Shown one piece after another: positions 9,342-18,680 of a stretch of 64,000 nt of DNA (positions within the stretch are counted from its first letter, which is position 1; each line of letters opens with the position of its first letter). The position numbers were made by a program, and so were the translations under genes. Origin of the DNA: Clostridia bacterium (GTDB taxonomy: Bacteria > Bacillota > Clostridia > Lachnospirales > Lachnospiraceae); NCBI GenBank assembly GCA_029101305.1, contig JAQXQS010000194.1:1-64000 (forward strand), in the 5' to 3' direction. Under the pieces are notes generated by a model. That model was given only the letters and a program-made list of their open reading frames with translations, had not been told where the DNA came from and ran no database searches.

Positions 9342-10544
9342 TCACTCCCCCCTTTTCTTCGCTGTTACACGTTCAAACAGTCCGTCCCACTCTTTTACTG
9401 CTTTATCAATGGAAAAGTCATCTGATTTCGCAATGGCATTTGCAGACATCTGGCTCCGGAGCTCTTCGTCATGTGCGATCTTCAGCATTGCCTGAGCAAA
9501 TTTATGGGGATCAAACGCCTCCGGAAGAAATCCTGTCTTTCCGTCATCAATGATCAGGTCCATGGCTCCCATATGATAAGCGATCACCGGAAGGCCGAAC
9601 TCGAAAGCTTCCATGATTACCATTGGCCATCCCTCCCATCTGGAAGGAAGAAGGAAAACGGAAGAATTTAAATAATATTTCTCCGGTTCATTTGTATATC
9701 CTACGAAATGGACACGATCCTCCAGATGACGATTCTTCGCATCTGCCTTGATCTTCCCGAACAGCTTTCCATCTCCCAGAATATCCAGTTCCCATTCCGA
9801 ATCCTCTTTGCAAAATTCCTCAAAGGATTCCATCATAAGATCCAGGCCCTTTGCATACACGAAACGGGTAGCCATAAGGAAACGTTTGGATTTCACATTA
9901 CACTTTTTCTCACTTACAAAGCTTCGTGGATTGATCTTCACTTCGGTATCAATGCCTAGCTTCTCTTTATAATCCCGCTGGTCGTATTTGCTAAGGACGA
10001 TGTACCGGTCCAGATTGGGCAGATACTCCTGCAGAAGACACTCCTGCTGCCAGAATACCACCGGCTTCACATGCAGATATCCATCATAACAGTTATGCTG
10101 CCAGCCAATGGTAGCTGCCTTTAAACGTGGAGCGATCATGCCAAGCCGCAGGCTTAAGGACGCTGTGGTAATGATCACATCATAGTCCTTGGAATTTAAA
10201 TAATCCACCCATTTATCCCTTGTCTTCTTCGGGAAAATGGACTCTGCAAGCAGATCATTGAAACACTTTTTATTAAATATGCCAAATTTATCATTCAGCT
10301 TCTTCACCAGATATCGTTTGCAGAAAGCCGGATTGCGGTGTCTGTTTACAAAATAGTTATTGTCAATAAAGTCCACATCAATGTCTTCACTTAAATGGTA
10401 CATGGTGCGGTCTTCCAGAAAACGGTCCTCATAGGTCATGATCGTTACATCATGCTCTTTCACCAGCTCATTTGCCAGAAGGGAAACCACACGCTTGGTT
10501 CCGCCAAGATCAAAGATTTTTGTCATCCAGATACATATTTTCAT
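9342..10544 (-). CDS. GT4 family glycosyltransferase
   Basis: A 400-residue glycosyltransferase with a GT-B fold. The N-terminus has the acceptor-side glycine motif (DLGGTKRVV, about 12-20). The C-terminal half has the nucleotide-sugar site: RFLMATRFVYAKGLDLM, LGDGKLFGKI, VHFVGYTNEPEKYY, and LPSRWEGWPMVIMEAFEFGLPVIAY, which includes the E-x7-E pattern. It probably adds a sugar to the glycopolymer repeat or linkage unit at the cytoplasmic membrane face. It lies between two TagF-like genes in a tight minus-strand operon. The sugar donor cannot be predicted from sequence. Confidence 0.88.
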   Translation of the reverse strand: MKICIWMTKIFDLGGTKRVVSLLANELVKEHDVTIMTYEDRFLEDRTMYHLSEDIDVDFIDNNYFVNRHRNPAFCKRYLVKKLNDKFGIFNKKCFNDLLAESIFPKKTRDKWVDYLNSKDYDVIITTASLSLRLGMIAPRLKAATIGWQHNCYDGYLHVKPVVFWQQECLLQEYLPNLDRYIVLSKYDQRDYKEKLGIDTEVKINPRSFVSEKKCNVKSKRFLMATRFVYAKGLDLMMESFEEFCKEDSEWELDILGDGKLFGKIKADAKNRHLEDRVHFVGYTNEPEKYYLNSSVFLLPSRWEGWPMVIMEAFEFGLPVIAYHMGAMDLIIDDGKTGFLPEAFDPHKFAQAMLKIAHDEELRSQMSANAIAKSDDFSIDKAVKEWDGLFERVTAKKRGE

Positions 10545-10595
10545 ATCTTATACACCCCGCGTGGGGGCTTCCTCCTTCAATTTGGTGATCCTGTA

Positions 10596-11861
10596 TCAGG
10601 GGTTAATGTGAAAGTAATCCAGTACCCGTTTGCAATAGCAGTCTGTTACATTATGGGTCTTCGCACGGACGCTGGCACGTTTTTCACGATAGTCGTCTTT
10701 GCCATTCTTTACATCCAGAACAAACTGTTCAAACTGCCGGACGTTGTAAATATGTTCTCCTGGCATGTATTCCAGAGGATTCTCAAATACCCAGCCTCTG
10801 GATTCTGTATATGCTTCATAGTCATCCAGGGTAAAACCAAGGGGCTTGTCAAGGAGCAGGTAATCAATTGCCACAGAGGAATAATCGGATACCAGTGCAT
10901 CAGAACAGTTGATAAATTCATAAAGCTGCAGCCCGTTGTTTTCCAGATCCTGGTTCTCCAGATAAACGATATTCGTCAGCACATTTTCCCCGAAATCATA
11001 GGGAATCTGCAGATAGTGCTTCTTAATTACCACCAGCATATGGTTATCACGGCAGAAATCATTAAATGCCAGCAGACTCTCTTTGGTGTCCAGGATCGGG
11101 ATATTAAACTCATTATTCAGGGTTTCCTCATTCAGTCTCTCACTGCTGGCGTGACGGTAGGTAGGCATCCACAGGATCAGCTTCTCGCTACCGGATTCCT
11201 TCAAAAGCTTCTCCCTGTATGCTCTTGCAGCATCACTTCCAGCCAGCATCTGGTCGTATCTTGGGTAGCCAAAGGCAAGAAGCTTCTTGGAGCTGCATCC
11301 GAAAAATTCCATTTTTGTCTTAATGAACACATCACCAGGTACCAGGCAATAATCAAAAAATACCTTACGGTTGTTCTTGTTTGCTTTATATCCGCATCCA
11401 TGCCACAGATCAATAAAAGTCTGCCCCTTTCTTGCCATTCCGATCCAGTTGAATGCCTGGGTATAGAAGATATAACGGGAGGTAAGCGCATAGCGGTATG
11501 CAACTGCATGGCGGATGGTGCTGTGCTTTTTGAAGCCTTCCACGAATTTCACATTCTCTGTCTCGTATTTTTTGTACTTGGACGGATCGTGTACCAGCCA
11601 GACAAGCTCATATTTTTTATTGTAGCCATTGGCCACCATATAATCAAAAAGGGCACGGCCATTGTCTGTAAAATCATCATTTGTCTCAAAAAGGATCCGG
11701 TTTTCCACGATTGCAGGCGGAAACTTCTTCATCCTTCTGATTTTCCATTTATCATATATCACATAAGTTCCAAAAGCTCTCAGGGTCAGATACCGGTCAT
11801 ACATGCTCTTATCTTCCCCGATTTTGGAAAACATTTTAAATAATGTCTGTACTTTTCCCAT
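10596..11861 (-). CDS. CDP-glycerol glycerophosphotransferase family protein (TagF-like)
   Basis: A 421-residue enzyme of the TagF/TarF/TarL family, which polymerises polyol-phosphate from CDP-activated donors. The catalytic-type motif is GQTFIDLWHGCGYK (WHG at 153-155). Further conserved blocks are LILWMPTYRHA, VVIKKHYLQ and SDALVSDYSSVAIDYLLLDKP. The longest frame starts at a TTG. I chose the ATG at 11861 (MGKVQTL), which has AGAAAGG nine bases upstream. The gene lies directly downstream of tagD, whose product makes CDP-glycerol, so substrate supply and use are co-transcribed. It is close in size and sequence to the homologue at 12428-13696. Confidence 0.9.
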   Translation of the reverse strand: MGKVQTLFKMFSKIGEDKSMYDRYLTLRAFGTYVIYDKWKIRRMKKFPPAIVENRILFETNDDFTDNGRALFDYMVANGYNKKYELVWLVHDPSKYKKYETENVKFVEGFKKHSTIRHAVAYRYALTSRYIFYTQAFNWIGMARKGQTFIDLWHGCGYKANKNNRKVFFDYCLVPGDVFIKTKMEFFGCSSKKLLAFGYPRYDQMLAGSDAARAYREKLLKESGSEKLILWMPTYRHASSERLNEETLNNEFNIPILDTKESLLAFNDFCRDNHMLVVIKKHYLQIPYDFGENVLTNIVYLENQDLENNGLQLYEFINCSDALVSDYSSVAIDYLLLDKPLGFTLDDYEAYTESRGWVFENPLEYMPGEHIYNVRQFEQFVLDVKNGKDDYREKRASVRAKTHNVTDCYCKRVLDYFHINP

Positions 11862-11910
11862 TGTGGTAAACCTTTCTTCAGAGTCTGTTAAAAACTTTTG
11901 CAAACAGGTA

Positions 11911-12327
11911 CTAGTACTCCGTCAGTTTCTCCCTCAGCATAGTGGATGAGGTATCTCTTGTATACGGAAGGTATACAAGCTTCGCGCCAAGCTCTGCCAT
12001 CTCTTTACCAGTCCGCTCCCAACGCTCATTTCCTTTCCAGTCGTCTCCGATATAAATTTCATCAAAACGAATCTTATCCCAGATCACCTTTTTATCCAGC
12101 GTATCCGTAATGATCACTTCATCCACATACTTGATCGCGCGCACGATCTCGGCCCGCTCTTCCAGCGGAATGATCGGTTTCTTATGTTTATAGCTTTCCA
12201 CAAGCTCATCTGTATTGACACCTACGATGAGATAATCACATCTTCTCTTGGCATTTTTGATCAGATTCAGATGACCAATATGGAACATATCATAAGTTCC
12301 CTGTGTATATCCGATTAATTTTCCCAT
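11911..12327 (-). CDS. tagD: Glycerol-3-phosphate cytidylyltransferase
   Basis: A 138-residue enzyme that makes CDP-glycerol from CTP and sn-glycerol-3-phosphate. The nucleotidyltransferase signature GTYDMFHIGH is at residues 10-19. The other conserved parts are the IVGVNTDELV strand, ERAEIVRAIKYVDEVI, and YTRDTSSTMLR near the end, equivalent to the RTxGISTT motif. Length matches the family. It is flanked by TagF-like polymerase genes, so the polymer very likely contains glycerol-phosphate. Confidence 0.95.
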   Translation of the reverse strand: MGKLIGYTQGTYDMFHIGHLNLIKNAKRRCDYLIVGVNTDELVESYKHKKPIIPLEERAEIVRAIKYVDEVIITDTLDKKVIWDKIRFDEIYIGDDWKGNERWERTGKEMAELGAKLVYLPYTRDTSSTMLREKLTEY

Positions 12328-12427
12328 TTTTTGTTCTCCCTTTTACAGCCCTGCTACTGGTCACAAACGCTCTCTGGCATTTCACTGTTTTTTGTATCTT
12401 TTATTTTTCCCACCTGTCAGTTACATT

Positions 12428-13696
12428 TTATATGGAAAGCTTCGCTGCCAGTCTGCTGCAGTAATTTTCTGCAGGATTGTGCATTACCGGCATCAGCTTC
12501 TCCCGCTCTTCCTGGTAAAGATCCTCCCCAGCTGCCACATGCTCCAGAAATGCCTCAATTCCTGGATAATCGTATATTTTCTCTCCAGGCATATAAATAA
12601 GGGGATTCTCAAATACAAAGCCTCTTTTCTCTTTATATGCCATAAAATCTTCCAGTACATATGCCATAGGTCTGTGAAGAAGCATAAAATCCACAGCTGC
12701 CGAGGAATAATCCGAGATCAGTCCGTCGCAGACACCCATCAGCTCTGCCAGCTGGATCCCGGCTTTTTCCAACATCTCTTCTGTCACATAACGTATGTTC
12801 GTAAGCTCTTTTTCATCCTCAGACCATTCAGTCTGAAGCGGGTGCTTCTTGATGATCAGAAGCATGTCCAGCATCTTCAGGTGCATGTCCAGCTTCTTCA
12901 GGTCATCCACTCCGGAAAGTCCAGGAAGCTGGTATGCCAGCTGGATCTCGCTCTCCCTGCAGCCCTTCAGATTACTTTTGCGGAAGGTAGGCATCCAGAT
13001 CACAGCCTTGCCCTCTTCCCATCCGAATAGTCTTTTTAACTGCTCTTCTTTCCCAAGGGAAGGATGGAGCATCCAGTCATATCTTGGATAACCGATGGGC
13101 CAGATTTTCTCTTTTTCGCAGTTCCATGCCACAGATTTCGTCTGGACGAAGAGTGGTCCCGGAACCAGGCCATAGTCAAATCCCGATCTTGCCTTCTCAC
13201 CGGAAGGTGCTGACAGCCCCTGCTCCGGTCCCTTATAACCACAGCCGTGCCACAGATTGATGATCTGTCTTCCCTCACAGCCATAATCTAACAAATCCTG
13301 GGTATTATGGGAAAAGAAAAAATAACGGGCAGTAGCCGCATAATAATAGGCCCTGCAGCTATTCCAGCCATAGTGGTTCTCTGCTGTGACAAATTTCACA
13401 TTCTTATATTTCACATTTCGGAATTTACGGACATCCGACACCAGCCAGATGATCTCATATTTTTCATTATAACCCATTTTTATGAGATAATCAAAAAATG
13501 CCCTTGGATTATCTGTAAAATCCAGGTTTTCCCTGTTTTTAAAAACAAGCCGGTTCTCTTTCACCCTACAGAAGCGTGCAGCTCCCCTGCCTATCAGCTG
13601 TTTCTCCACTTTAGTAAGTACTCTTGCCCCATAATGAAGCACAAATCCGGAAATTCCCTGTTCTTTTAGTATTCTTTTTCCTGCTTCTTTTGACAT
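12428..13696 (-). CDS. CDP-glycerol glycerophosphotransferase family protein (TagF-like)
   Basis: A 422-residue TagF-family enzyme. The family blocks are visible: NLDFTDNPRAFFDYLIKMGY (58-77), GRQIINLWHGCGYKG (WHG at 149-151), KAVIWMPTFRKS, LLIIKKHPLQ and CDGLISDYSSAAVDFMLLHRP. It is the most upstream of the three intact TagF-like genes and sits between the Stealth gene and tagD. The three copies could divide priming and polymerisation, as TagB and TagF do, but sequence alone does not assign roles. Confidence 0.9.
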   Translation of the reverse strand: MSKEAGKRILKEQGISGFVLHYGARVLTKVEKQLIGRGAARFCRVKENRLVFKNRENLDFTDNPRAFFDYLIKMGYNEKYEIIWLVSDVRKFRNVKYKNVKFVTAENHYGWNSCRAYYYAATARYFFFSHNTQDLLDYGCEGRQIINLWHGCGYKGPEQGLSAPSGEKARSGFDYGLVPGPLFVQTKSVAWNCEKEKIWPIGYPRYDWMLHPSLGKEEQLKRLFGWEEGKAVIWMPTFRKSNLKGCRESEIQLAYQLPGLSGVDDLKKLDMHLKMLDMLLIIKKHPLQTEWSEDEKELTNIRYVTEEMLEKAGIQLAELMGVCDGLISDYSSAAVDFMLLHRPMAYVLEDFMAYKEKRGFVFENPLIYMPGEKIYDYPGIEAFLEHVAAGEDLYQEEREKLMPVMHNPAENYCSRLAAKLSI

Positions 13697-13770
13697 TTTT
13701 TATTCCTCATTCTTCAGGCTTCATCCTTTTCTTTTTCCTTCTTTATGCTTTCTATTTTATACAGCACACT

Positions 13771-14763
13771 CTATACCTCATAGCTGGATTTCTCCGGAAG
13801 TATTTTATTAAAAGCCCGAATTACTTTATCTCGTGTTTCCTCGAAATTCTTCAGTCTGTCATCATCATTGATACAGATCATTTTATGGGACTGTTTCTCC
13901 ATAGTTTCATAAAGCTTGTCATCATCCCGGCCCATAACGCAGAACTGTCCGAAAGACGGGGACTGGGGCTCATAATTTCCCTCCATGCACTGCCAGTGCT
14001 TGATCACATACTGGTTCACATAATAAATGGAGCGGAAACGGTTATGACAGAGCCGGTCAAGCCGTTCTCCTTCTGCTTCCCACACCTTTTCATAGGAACT
14101 TTTCAAAAATGGACTTGGCATATGGGTATATTTAAACCCGGAAAATTCCTGATAAGGGAGCATCAGGATATTCCGAAGCAGCATCTTGCCATATGCAGGA
14201 CTGAACCACTTTTTCCAGGTACGGCGGATCACTTCTTTTTTCTGGAAATGCATATTGATAAGTGCCGTATCGTTAAGCAGGATATGGGCAAAGGGATCGT
14301 CTATATTGTCCTGGGCTATCGCTGTCTCAATACAGCAATCCCTTGGCAGTCCGTTTTTGAAAAAATCCTCTGGCTGTACAGGACTGATCAGGAAAGTGTC
14401 ATCATTGAAATAAACAAAATGTTCGGAAAGACCTTTGATTCGGTGAAGGTTCAGTTCGATGGGATGACTGCTGAAGGTAGGAAGATATTCCGGCTTCATA
14501 AATTCCTCATGACGAATCACGGAAAGCCTGGGGTTGGAAAGCTTCAGCCAGCCTGGAATATGCCCGCATGTCACAAAATAGATATGATTTACCCAGGGTG
14601 CAAATTTTTCCACACCTCTGAACCAGTACTGCAGATTATCCCAGTCCCGGTAACGGCTTGCATTGCCGGCATCTTTATCCAGACTGTATTTTCGCCTCTC
14701 CTTCAGCCATGTCTCATCCTGGCCATCTACCCACAAAAGCACAAAATCAATTTTGTTTTCCAT
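13771..14763 (-). CDS. Stealth family sugar-phosphotransferase
   Basis: A 330-residue protein of the Stealth family (relatives of GlcNAc-1-phosphotransferase and capsule hexose-phosphate transferases), which transfers sugar-1-phosphate units. The conserved regions are readable: CR1 IDFVLLWVDGQDETW (4-18), CR2 RYRDWDNLQYWFRGVEKFAP followed by HIYFVTCGHIPGWL and GLSEHFVYFNDDTFL, and later CR3/CR4-like segments (FKYTHMPSPFLKS, FRSIYYVNQYVI, ICINDDD). The start is ATG 14763 with AGGGAG upstream. It overlaps the preceding glycosyltransferase by 17 bp. It suggests a phosphodiester-linked sugar in the polymer besides polyol-phosphate. Confidence 0.88.
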   Translation of the reverse strand: MENKIDFVLLWVDGQDETWLKERRKYSLDKDAGNASRYRDWDNLQYWFRGVEKFAPWVNHIYFVTCGHIPGWLKLSNPRLSVIRHEEFMKPEYLPTFSSHPIELNLHRIKGLSEHFVYFNDDTFLISPVQPEDFFKNGLPRDCCIETAIAQDNIDDPFAHILLNDTALINMHFQKKEVIRRTWKKWFSPAYGKMLLRNILMLPYQEFSGFKYTHMPSPFLKSSYEKVWEAEGERLDRLCHNRFRSIYYVNQYVIKHWQCMEGNYEPQSPSFGQFCVMGRDDDKLYETMEKQSHKMICINDDDRLKNFEETRDKVIRAFNKILPEKSSYEV

Positions 14764-15871
14764 GCTGTTCTCCCTGTTTCTTATACAATTCCAGCAGCTT
14801 TCCAGCTTCCTGATGAATATCAAAATGCGCAGCCATTAGGAACCGGGCTGCGTTTTCCTTCTCTTCCCTGCCATTTTTCGCATAGGCAAGAACTGCATCC
14901 GCCCATTTTTCATCACTTTCTTCCAGGGAAAGTCTGCATACTTTTTCCTTTAATAATACAGCTTCTTCTGTGATCTCACTGGAAATCACACAGGGCAGTC
15001 CGCTTGCCTGTGCTTCTAACAAAGTGAACGGGAGACCTTCGAATAAAGAGGGAAACAGAAATACATCCATGGCGCTCAGATATTTCTCCACGTCCGGGCA
15101 CACGCCTGCGAAGATCACTTTTTCCAGAATGCCCAGCTGCTTAAACTGCCCACAGATCTTTTCTTTTAATTCACCGTCTCCGATGAGACAAAGTCTGGCT
15201 GTCGGCTCTTTTTTCTGAATTTCATAAAAAATACGCACAATAGCTTCATGATTCTTCTGCACCTGGAATCTGCCAACATGACCTACCAGAATGCCCTCCC
15301 GGATTCCAAGCTGCTGCCGTATTTTCTCCCTGTTTTCCTGGGAAAAGCTGTATTTCCTGGTATCTATAGCATTCGATACCACTGTCACTTCCCCTTTTTC
15401 GAAAGCAGTATCTCCAAACAGCCATCTGCCTGCTGTTTCTGAGCATGCCAGCTTCATATCCGCATAGCGGTTCAGCCTGGGGCGGTTCCATCTGTCCATC
15501 AGCTTCCGGATAAGCCCGGGAGCTGACGCATTGTGGGAATGGGCGATCACTTTCCCCACTCCTGCCTGCTTTGCAAGGCGAAGAGGTACGATATTCGCAG
15601 CGGAAAGCATATTCACATGTACAATGTCATACTGCTCTTTTTGCAAAAGCCCCTTAAAAGCCTTCACATAACCGAAATAATCCTTTTTCACATTTGGAAC
15701 ATAAAATACTCTTCCACCAAGCTTCAGGATTTCCTGTTCATATGCAATCGTTCCATACATGGAAACGAAATCGAAGGTAATACCCTGCTTCGACAATTCC
15801 CGGAAGTAATTCATTACAAATGCTTCCATGCCCCCAGGATTATTCCCCAATCCTACCTGCAGAATCTTCAT
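14747..15871 (-). CDS. GT4 family glycosyltransferase (capsule/EPS type)
   Basis: A 374-residue GT-B enzyme. The N-terminal glycine loop is GNNPGGMEAFVMNY, and IVHVNMLSAANIVPLRLAK with IAHSHN follow, as in EpsF-like enzymes. The donor site is in the C-terminal half: VGHVGRFQVQKNHEAI, LCLIGDGELKEKI, VIFAGVCPDVEKYLSAMDVFLFPSLFEGLPFTLLEAQASGLP in separate short blocks, with the E-x7-E pattern intact. The gene overlaps the Stealth gene downstream. It probably builds an oligosaccharide unit of the surface polymer. Confidence 0.9.
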   Translation of the reverse strand: MKILQVGLGNNPGGMEAFVMNYFRELSKQGITFDFVSMYGTIAYEQEILKLGGRVFYVPNVKKDYFGYVKAFKGLLQKEQYDIVHVNMLSAANIVPLRLAKQAGVGKVIAHSHNASAPGLIRKLMDRWNRPRLNRYADMKLACSETAGRWLFGDTAFEKGEVTVVSNAIDTRKYSFSQENREKIRQQLGIREGILVGHVGRFQVQKNHEAIVRIFYEIQKKEPTARLCLIGDGELKEKICGQFKQLGILEKVIFAGVCPDVEKYLSAMDVFLFPSLFEGLPFTLLEAQASGLPCVISSEITEEAVLLKEKVCRLSLEESDEKWADAVLAYAKNGREEKENAARFLMAAHFDIHQEAGKLLELYKKQGEQHGKQN

Positions 15872-15883
15872 AATCTTCCTCTT

Positions 15884-16975
15884 TTATTTTTTCATCAGAT
15901 ATCCAATAAGCTTGTTATAGCCGCAATATTTCCGAAAGATATCCAGAATGATTCCCATTCCAAGTGATATCACCAGAATCACCACCGGTACCAACCAGAA
16001 ATAACGTACTGACCACACATATCTGCCCAGATAGTCTCTCACAAATGTATGTATCAGCCAGATATACAAAGAATATTTTCCCAGAAAGCCAAACAGTCTT
16101 TTCACCCAGGAAATTCTGAATACATACTCTTCCAGAAACAGGATCACAATAAAGGGAACCATTGCATAATGATATTCCCAGAATACTTTCAACGGAATTT
16201 TGTTATAACTCCACACACCAAAAACAACCAGAAACAACGTTAAAACAAATTTAATCCCATTGCTTACTTTTGGTTTCATCCCAATCTGCCAACTGTGAAA
16301 CTGCTCAAATACAGATTGTTCACAGGCCAGCATTCCCAAAACGAATACAGGCAAAAAGGAATATGCAGCTGTTCCACCAGGAAATCCAATCCCAGCTATA
16401 CGTGGAAACAGAAAAACCAGAAGCAGGGTAATTGTCCCACCCAGCTTGCGTATCAGATAAGCCAGAACCGGAACCAGAACAATGAAAACAACAGCAGCTC
16501 CCATATACCACCAGGCTCCCCGCAATGTTTTCGTTCCAAACAAATTGGAAACACCCACACAGTCCAGAACCACATTTACAAGCTTTTCCAGCCGGTTACT
16601 TCCCCACTTTGAGAAATTTATTTTTCCCACAATTGCCATGAGAATGTAAGCAATCACTGCAACAAACCAATAGCCAGACAAGGTAGAAATCAAATGTGTT
16701 TTCACCCAGCCAGATATCTTCTCTCTTCTTTTTTCCTCTCCCAGCTTCCTGTAACCATACATAAGACCATAACCAGAGACGAACGCAAAAAGAGCCACAC
16801 ATATCTTCGCCCACTGCGCAAGCCCAACTACCTGCGTTTCTGTAAATAATGGTGAAAAAACGGGCGTATATCTGGCAAATTTGTCTGCTGAACGGAAACA
16901 ATGATGAAATACCATTAAGAATACCGCGATGCCTTTTAGTGCCAGGGATTCATCTCTGGTCAAAACCTTTTTCAT
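15884..16975 (-). CDS. Acyltransferase family 3 membrane protein
   Basis: A 363-residue integral membrane protein with about ten hydrophobic segments. The N-terminus SLALKGIAVFLMVFHHCFR (residues about 10-28) carries the His pair typical of the acyltransferase-3 (OafA/NolL) family, which O-acetylates or otherwise acylates surface sugars. It lies 13 bp after the neighbouring gene boundary and 3 bp after tagH, so it is clearly in the operon. It is probably a modifier of the exported glycopolymer. The acyl group and position are unknown. Confidence 0.85.
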   Translation of the reverse strand: MKKVLTRDESLALKGIAVFLMVFHHCFRSADKFARYTPVFSPLFTETQVVGLAQWAKICVALFAFVSGYGLMYGYRKLGEEKRREKISGWVKTHLISTLSGYWFVAVIAYILMAIVGKINFSKWGSNRLEKLVNVVLDCVGVSNLFGTKTLRGAWWYMGAAVVFIVLVPVLAYLIRKLGGTITLLLVFLFPRIAGIGFPGGTAAYSFLPVFVLGMLACEQSVFEQFHSWQIGMKPKVSNGIKFVLTLFLVVFGVWSYNKIPLKVFWEYHYAMVPFIVILFLEEYVFRISWVKRLFGFLGKYSLYIWLIHTFVRDYLGRYVWSVRYFWLVPVVILVISLGMGIILDIFRKYCGYNKLIGYLMKK

Positions 16976-16977
16976 AA

Positions 16978-17718
16978 TCAGCCACCTATCATCTCACTGT
17001 ATTGTTCCGCGATCGGATCAATATCCCCATATGCGATCAGCTGTCCTTTTTCCAGGATCATTGCCTTATTGCAAAGACGCTTCACCTGCTCCAGGGAATG
17101 GGATACGAAAAGCACAGTGACTCCGGAATCAAACATACTGAGGATCTTATTTTCACTTTTCTTTCGGAATTTGGCATCACCTACAGAAAGAACCTCATCC
17201 AGAATCAGAATCTTCGGCTCAACCACTGTAGCGATTGCAAAGCCCAGTCTGGATTTCATACCGGAAGAGTAATTCTTCACAGGCACATCCATAAACTTCT
17301 GGAGTTCAGAAAATTCTACGATCTCATCGTATTTGCTGTCAATAAATTTCTTGGTATATCCAAGCATTGCACCGTAAAGATAAATGTTCTCTTTACCTGT
17401 GTACTGGGGATCAAAACCTGCGCCCAGCTCCAGAAGAGGAACGATCTTACCATGTTTGTCCACATGTCCCTCAGTCGGCTTAAACACACCTGAAATCACC
17501 TTCAGAAGAGTACTTTTTCCTGCTCCGTTCAGTCCCAGGATACCCACACGGTCCCCCTTCTCCACGGTGAAGCTTACGTTTTTTAAAGCCCAGAACTCAT
17601 TGTACTGGATTTCTCTTTTGATTGTCTTAAATATATAGTCTTTTAAGCTGTCAACTTTCTCACGGCTTAAGCTGAATTTCATACTAACATTATCAACTTC
17701 TATAGCTGGCTTACCCAT
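16978..17718 (-). CDS. tagH: Teichoic acid/polysaccharide ABC exporter ATPase (TagH/Wzt type)
   Basis: A 246-residue ATPase with Walker A GLNGAGKSTLLK, the Q-type loop VPLLELGAGFDPQYTGKENIYL typical of TagH/Wzt exporters, signature YSSGMKSRLGFAIA, and Walker B ILILDEVLSVGD. It lacks the long C-terminal extension of Bacillus TagH and any Wzt carbohydrate-binding domain. It follows the permease gene after 9 bp, and the two together export the lipid-linked glycopolymer. Confidence 0.92.
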   Translation of the reverse strand: MGKPAIEVDNVSMKFSLSREKVDSLKDYIFKTIKREIQYNEFWALKNVSFTVEKGDRVGILGLNGAGKSTLLKVISGVFKPTEGHVDKHGKIVPLLELGAGFDPQYTGKENIYLYGAMLGYTKKFIDSKYDEIVEFSELQKFMDVPVKNYSSGMKSRLGFAIATVVEPKILILDEVLSVGDAKFRKKSENKILSMFDSGVTVLFVSHSLEQVKRLCNKAMILEKGQLIAYGDIDPIAEQYSEMIGG

Positions 17719-17727
17719 ATTTTCTCC

Positions 17728-18504
17728 TTAAATATACAGAATAAAATTGTCCTGTTTCTTCTTAAAGCATACAAGTCCGATGATGGTGATCATCACGCTG
17801 AACGCAGTTGCATAAATAACATATGGCGCATACATCGGTTCTCCGAATATTGCAGAACGGAAAATCTGGATGTTGCAGTACAGCGGGTTAAATTTCAGGA
17901 TCCAGGCCCATCCACTTTTTAACAGCTTACTTGGATAATAGAAAATCGCACAGGTGTACATGATCAACATCAGTCCAACTGTCCAGAGATATTCAATGTC
18001 CCTGAAAAATACTCCGATGGTTGCAAGGAACATTCCGCTTCCGTAGGCTAAAATCAAAATCAGGATCAGTGCGACCGGAGCCTGAAGCAGATAAATAGTT
18101 GGCTTCACACCAAGAATAACACTTACGATTCCAAGTACCAGCAGGGAAATCAGGAATATAACATAGTTATAGATAACTGCTGAAAGTGGATACAGGTACT
18201 TCGGCACATACACTTTTTTGATCATTGCCGAGTTCGAACGGATGGACTTCAACGCCGCTTTGGTCGCATTGGAATAAAAAGTATACAAAAGACGTCCTGA
18301 AAGAATATACACAGGGAATGTCTTATCTGTATTTCCATACAGGGTTCCAAATACGATTGTCAGTACTACCATGGAAAGCAATGGCTCTAACATAGACCAT
18401 AAAATACCAAGGTAGGAACGACGGTATTTCAGCTTGATTCCTTTTTTTACCAGCTCACTTAAAAGGAACTGATACTGTCTGAGATTATCAAAATATTTCT
18501 TCAT
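17728..18504 (-). CDS. tagG: Teichoic acid/polysaccharide ABC exporter permease (TagG/Wzm type)
   Basis: A 258-residue ABC-2 permease with six hydrophobic segments. The N-terminal motif LVKKGIKLKYRRSYLGILWSM is the amphipathic gate-helix signature of TagG/Wzm/RfbA exporters. I chose the ATG at 18504, with GGAG five bases upstream. A GTG two codons earlier has no room for a binding site. It is the first gene of the long glycopolymer operon and has a near-consensus promoter upstream. Confidence 0.92.
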   Translation of the reverse strand: MKKYFDNLRQYQFLLSELVKKGIKLKYRRSYLGILWSMLEPLLSMVVLTIVFGTLYGNTDKTFPVYILSGRLLYTFYSNATKAALKSIRSNSAMIKKVYVPKYLYPLSAVIYNYVIFLISLLVLGIVSVILGVKPTIYLLQAPVALILILILAYGSGMFLATIGVFFRDIEYLWTVGLMLIMYTCAIFYYPSKLLKSGWAWILKFNPLYCNIQIFRSAIFGEPMYAPYVIYATAFSVMITIIGLVCFKKKQDNFILYI

Positions 18505-18591
18505 ATTCACTCCATTGTATTTTTGTAACTGTATTTGGCTTTTCTAACAGATCCCAGATATCTGGAACTTTTGCTCGAAAAACCAACCTGT

Positions 18592-18620
18592 ATTGTAACA
18601 TACTCTTCTAATGGTTGCAA
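18592..18620 (-). promoter_or_regulatory. Promoter of the tagGH glycopolymer operon
   Basis: -35 TTGCAA (18615-18620), a 17-bp spacer and -10 TACAAT (18592-18597) on the minus strand, about 85 bp upstream of tagG. No terminator was recognised between larC and this promoter. Confidence 0.7.
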
Positions 18621-18680
18621 TATGGGGATTTACAGCCTATTTTCCCTATTTTTGTTTTGCTCTTATTCTAAAAGTCCTCT

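Noticed and set aside
10395..11843. Long plus-strand open frame of 482 codons
   Set aside because: It lies opposite the TagF-like gene at 10596-11861 and opposite part of the next one. The minus frame has family motifs, and the plus frame looks like no protein.
13624..14973. Plus-strand open frame of 449 codons
   Set aside because: It is antisense to the Stealth gene and its neighbours, which have clear conserved blocks.
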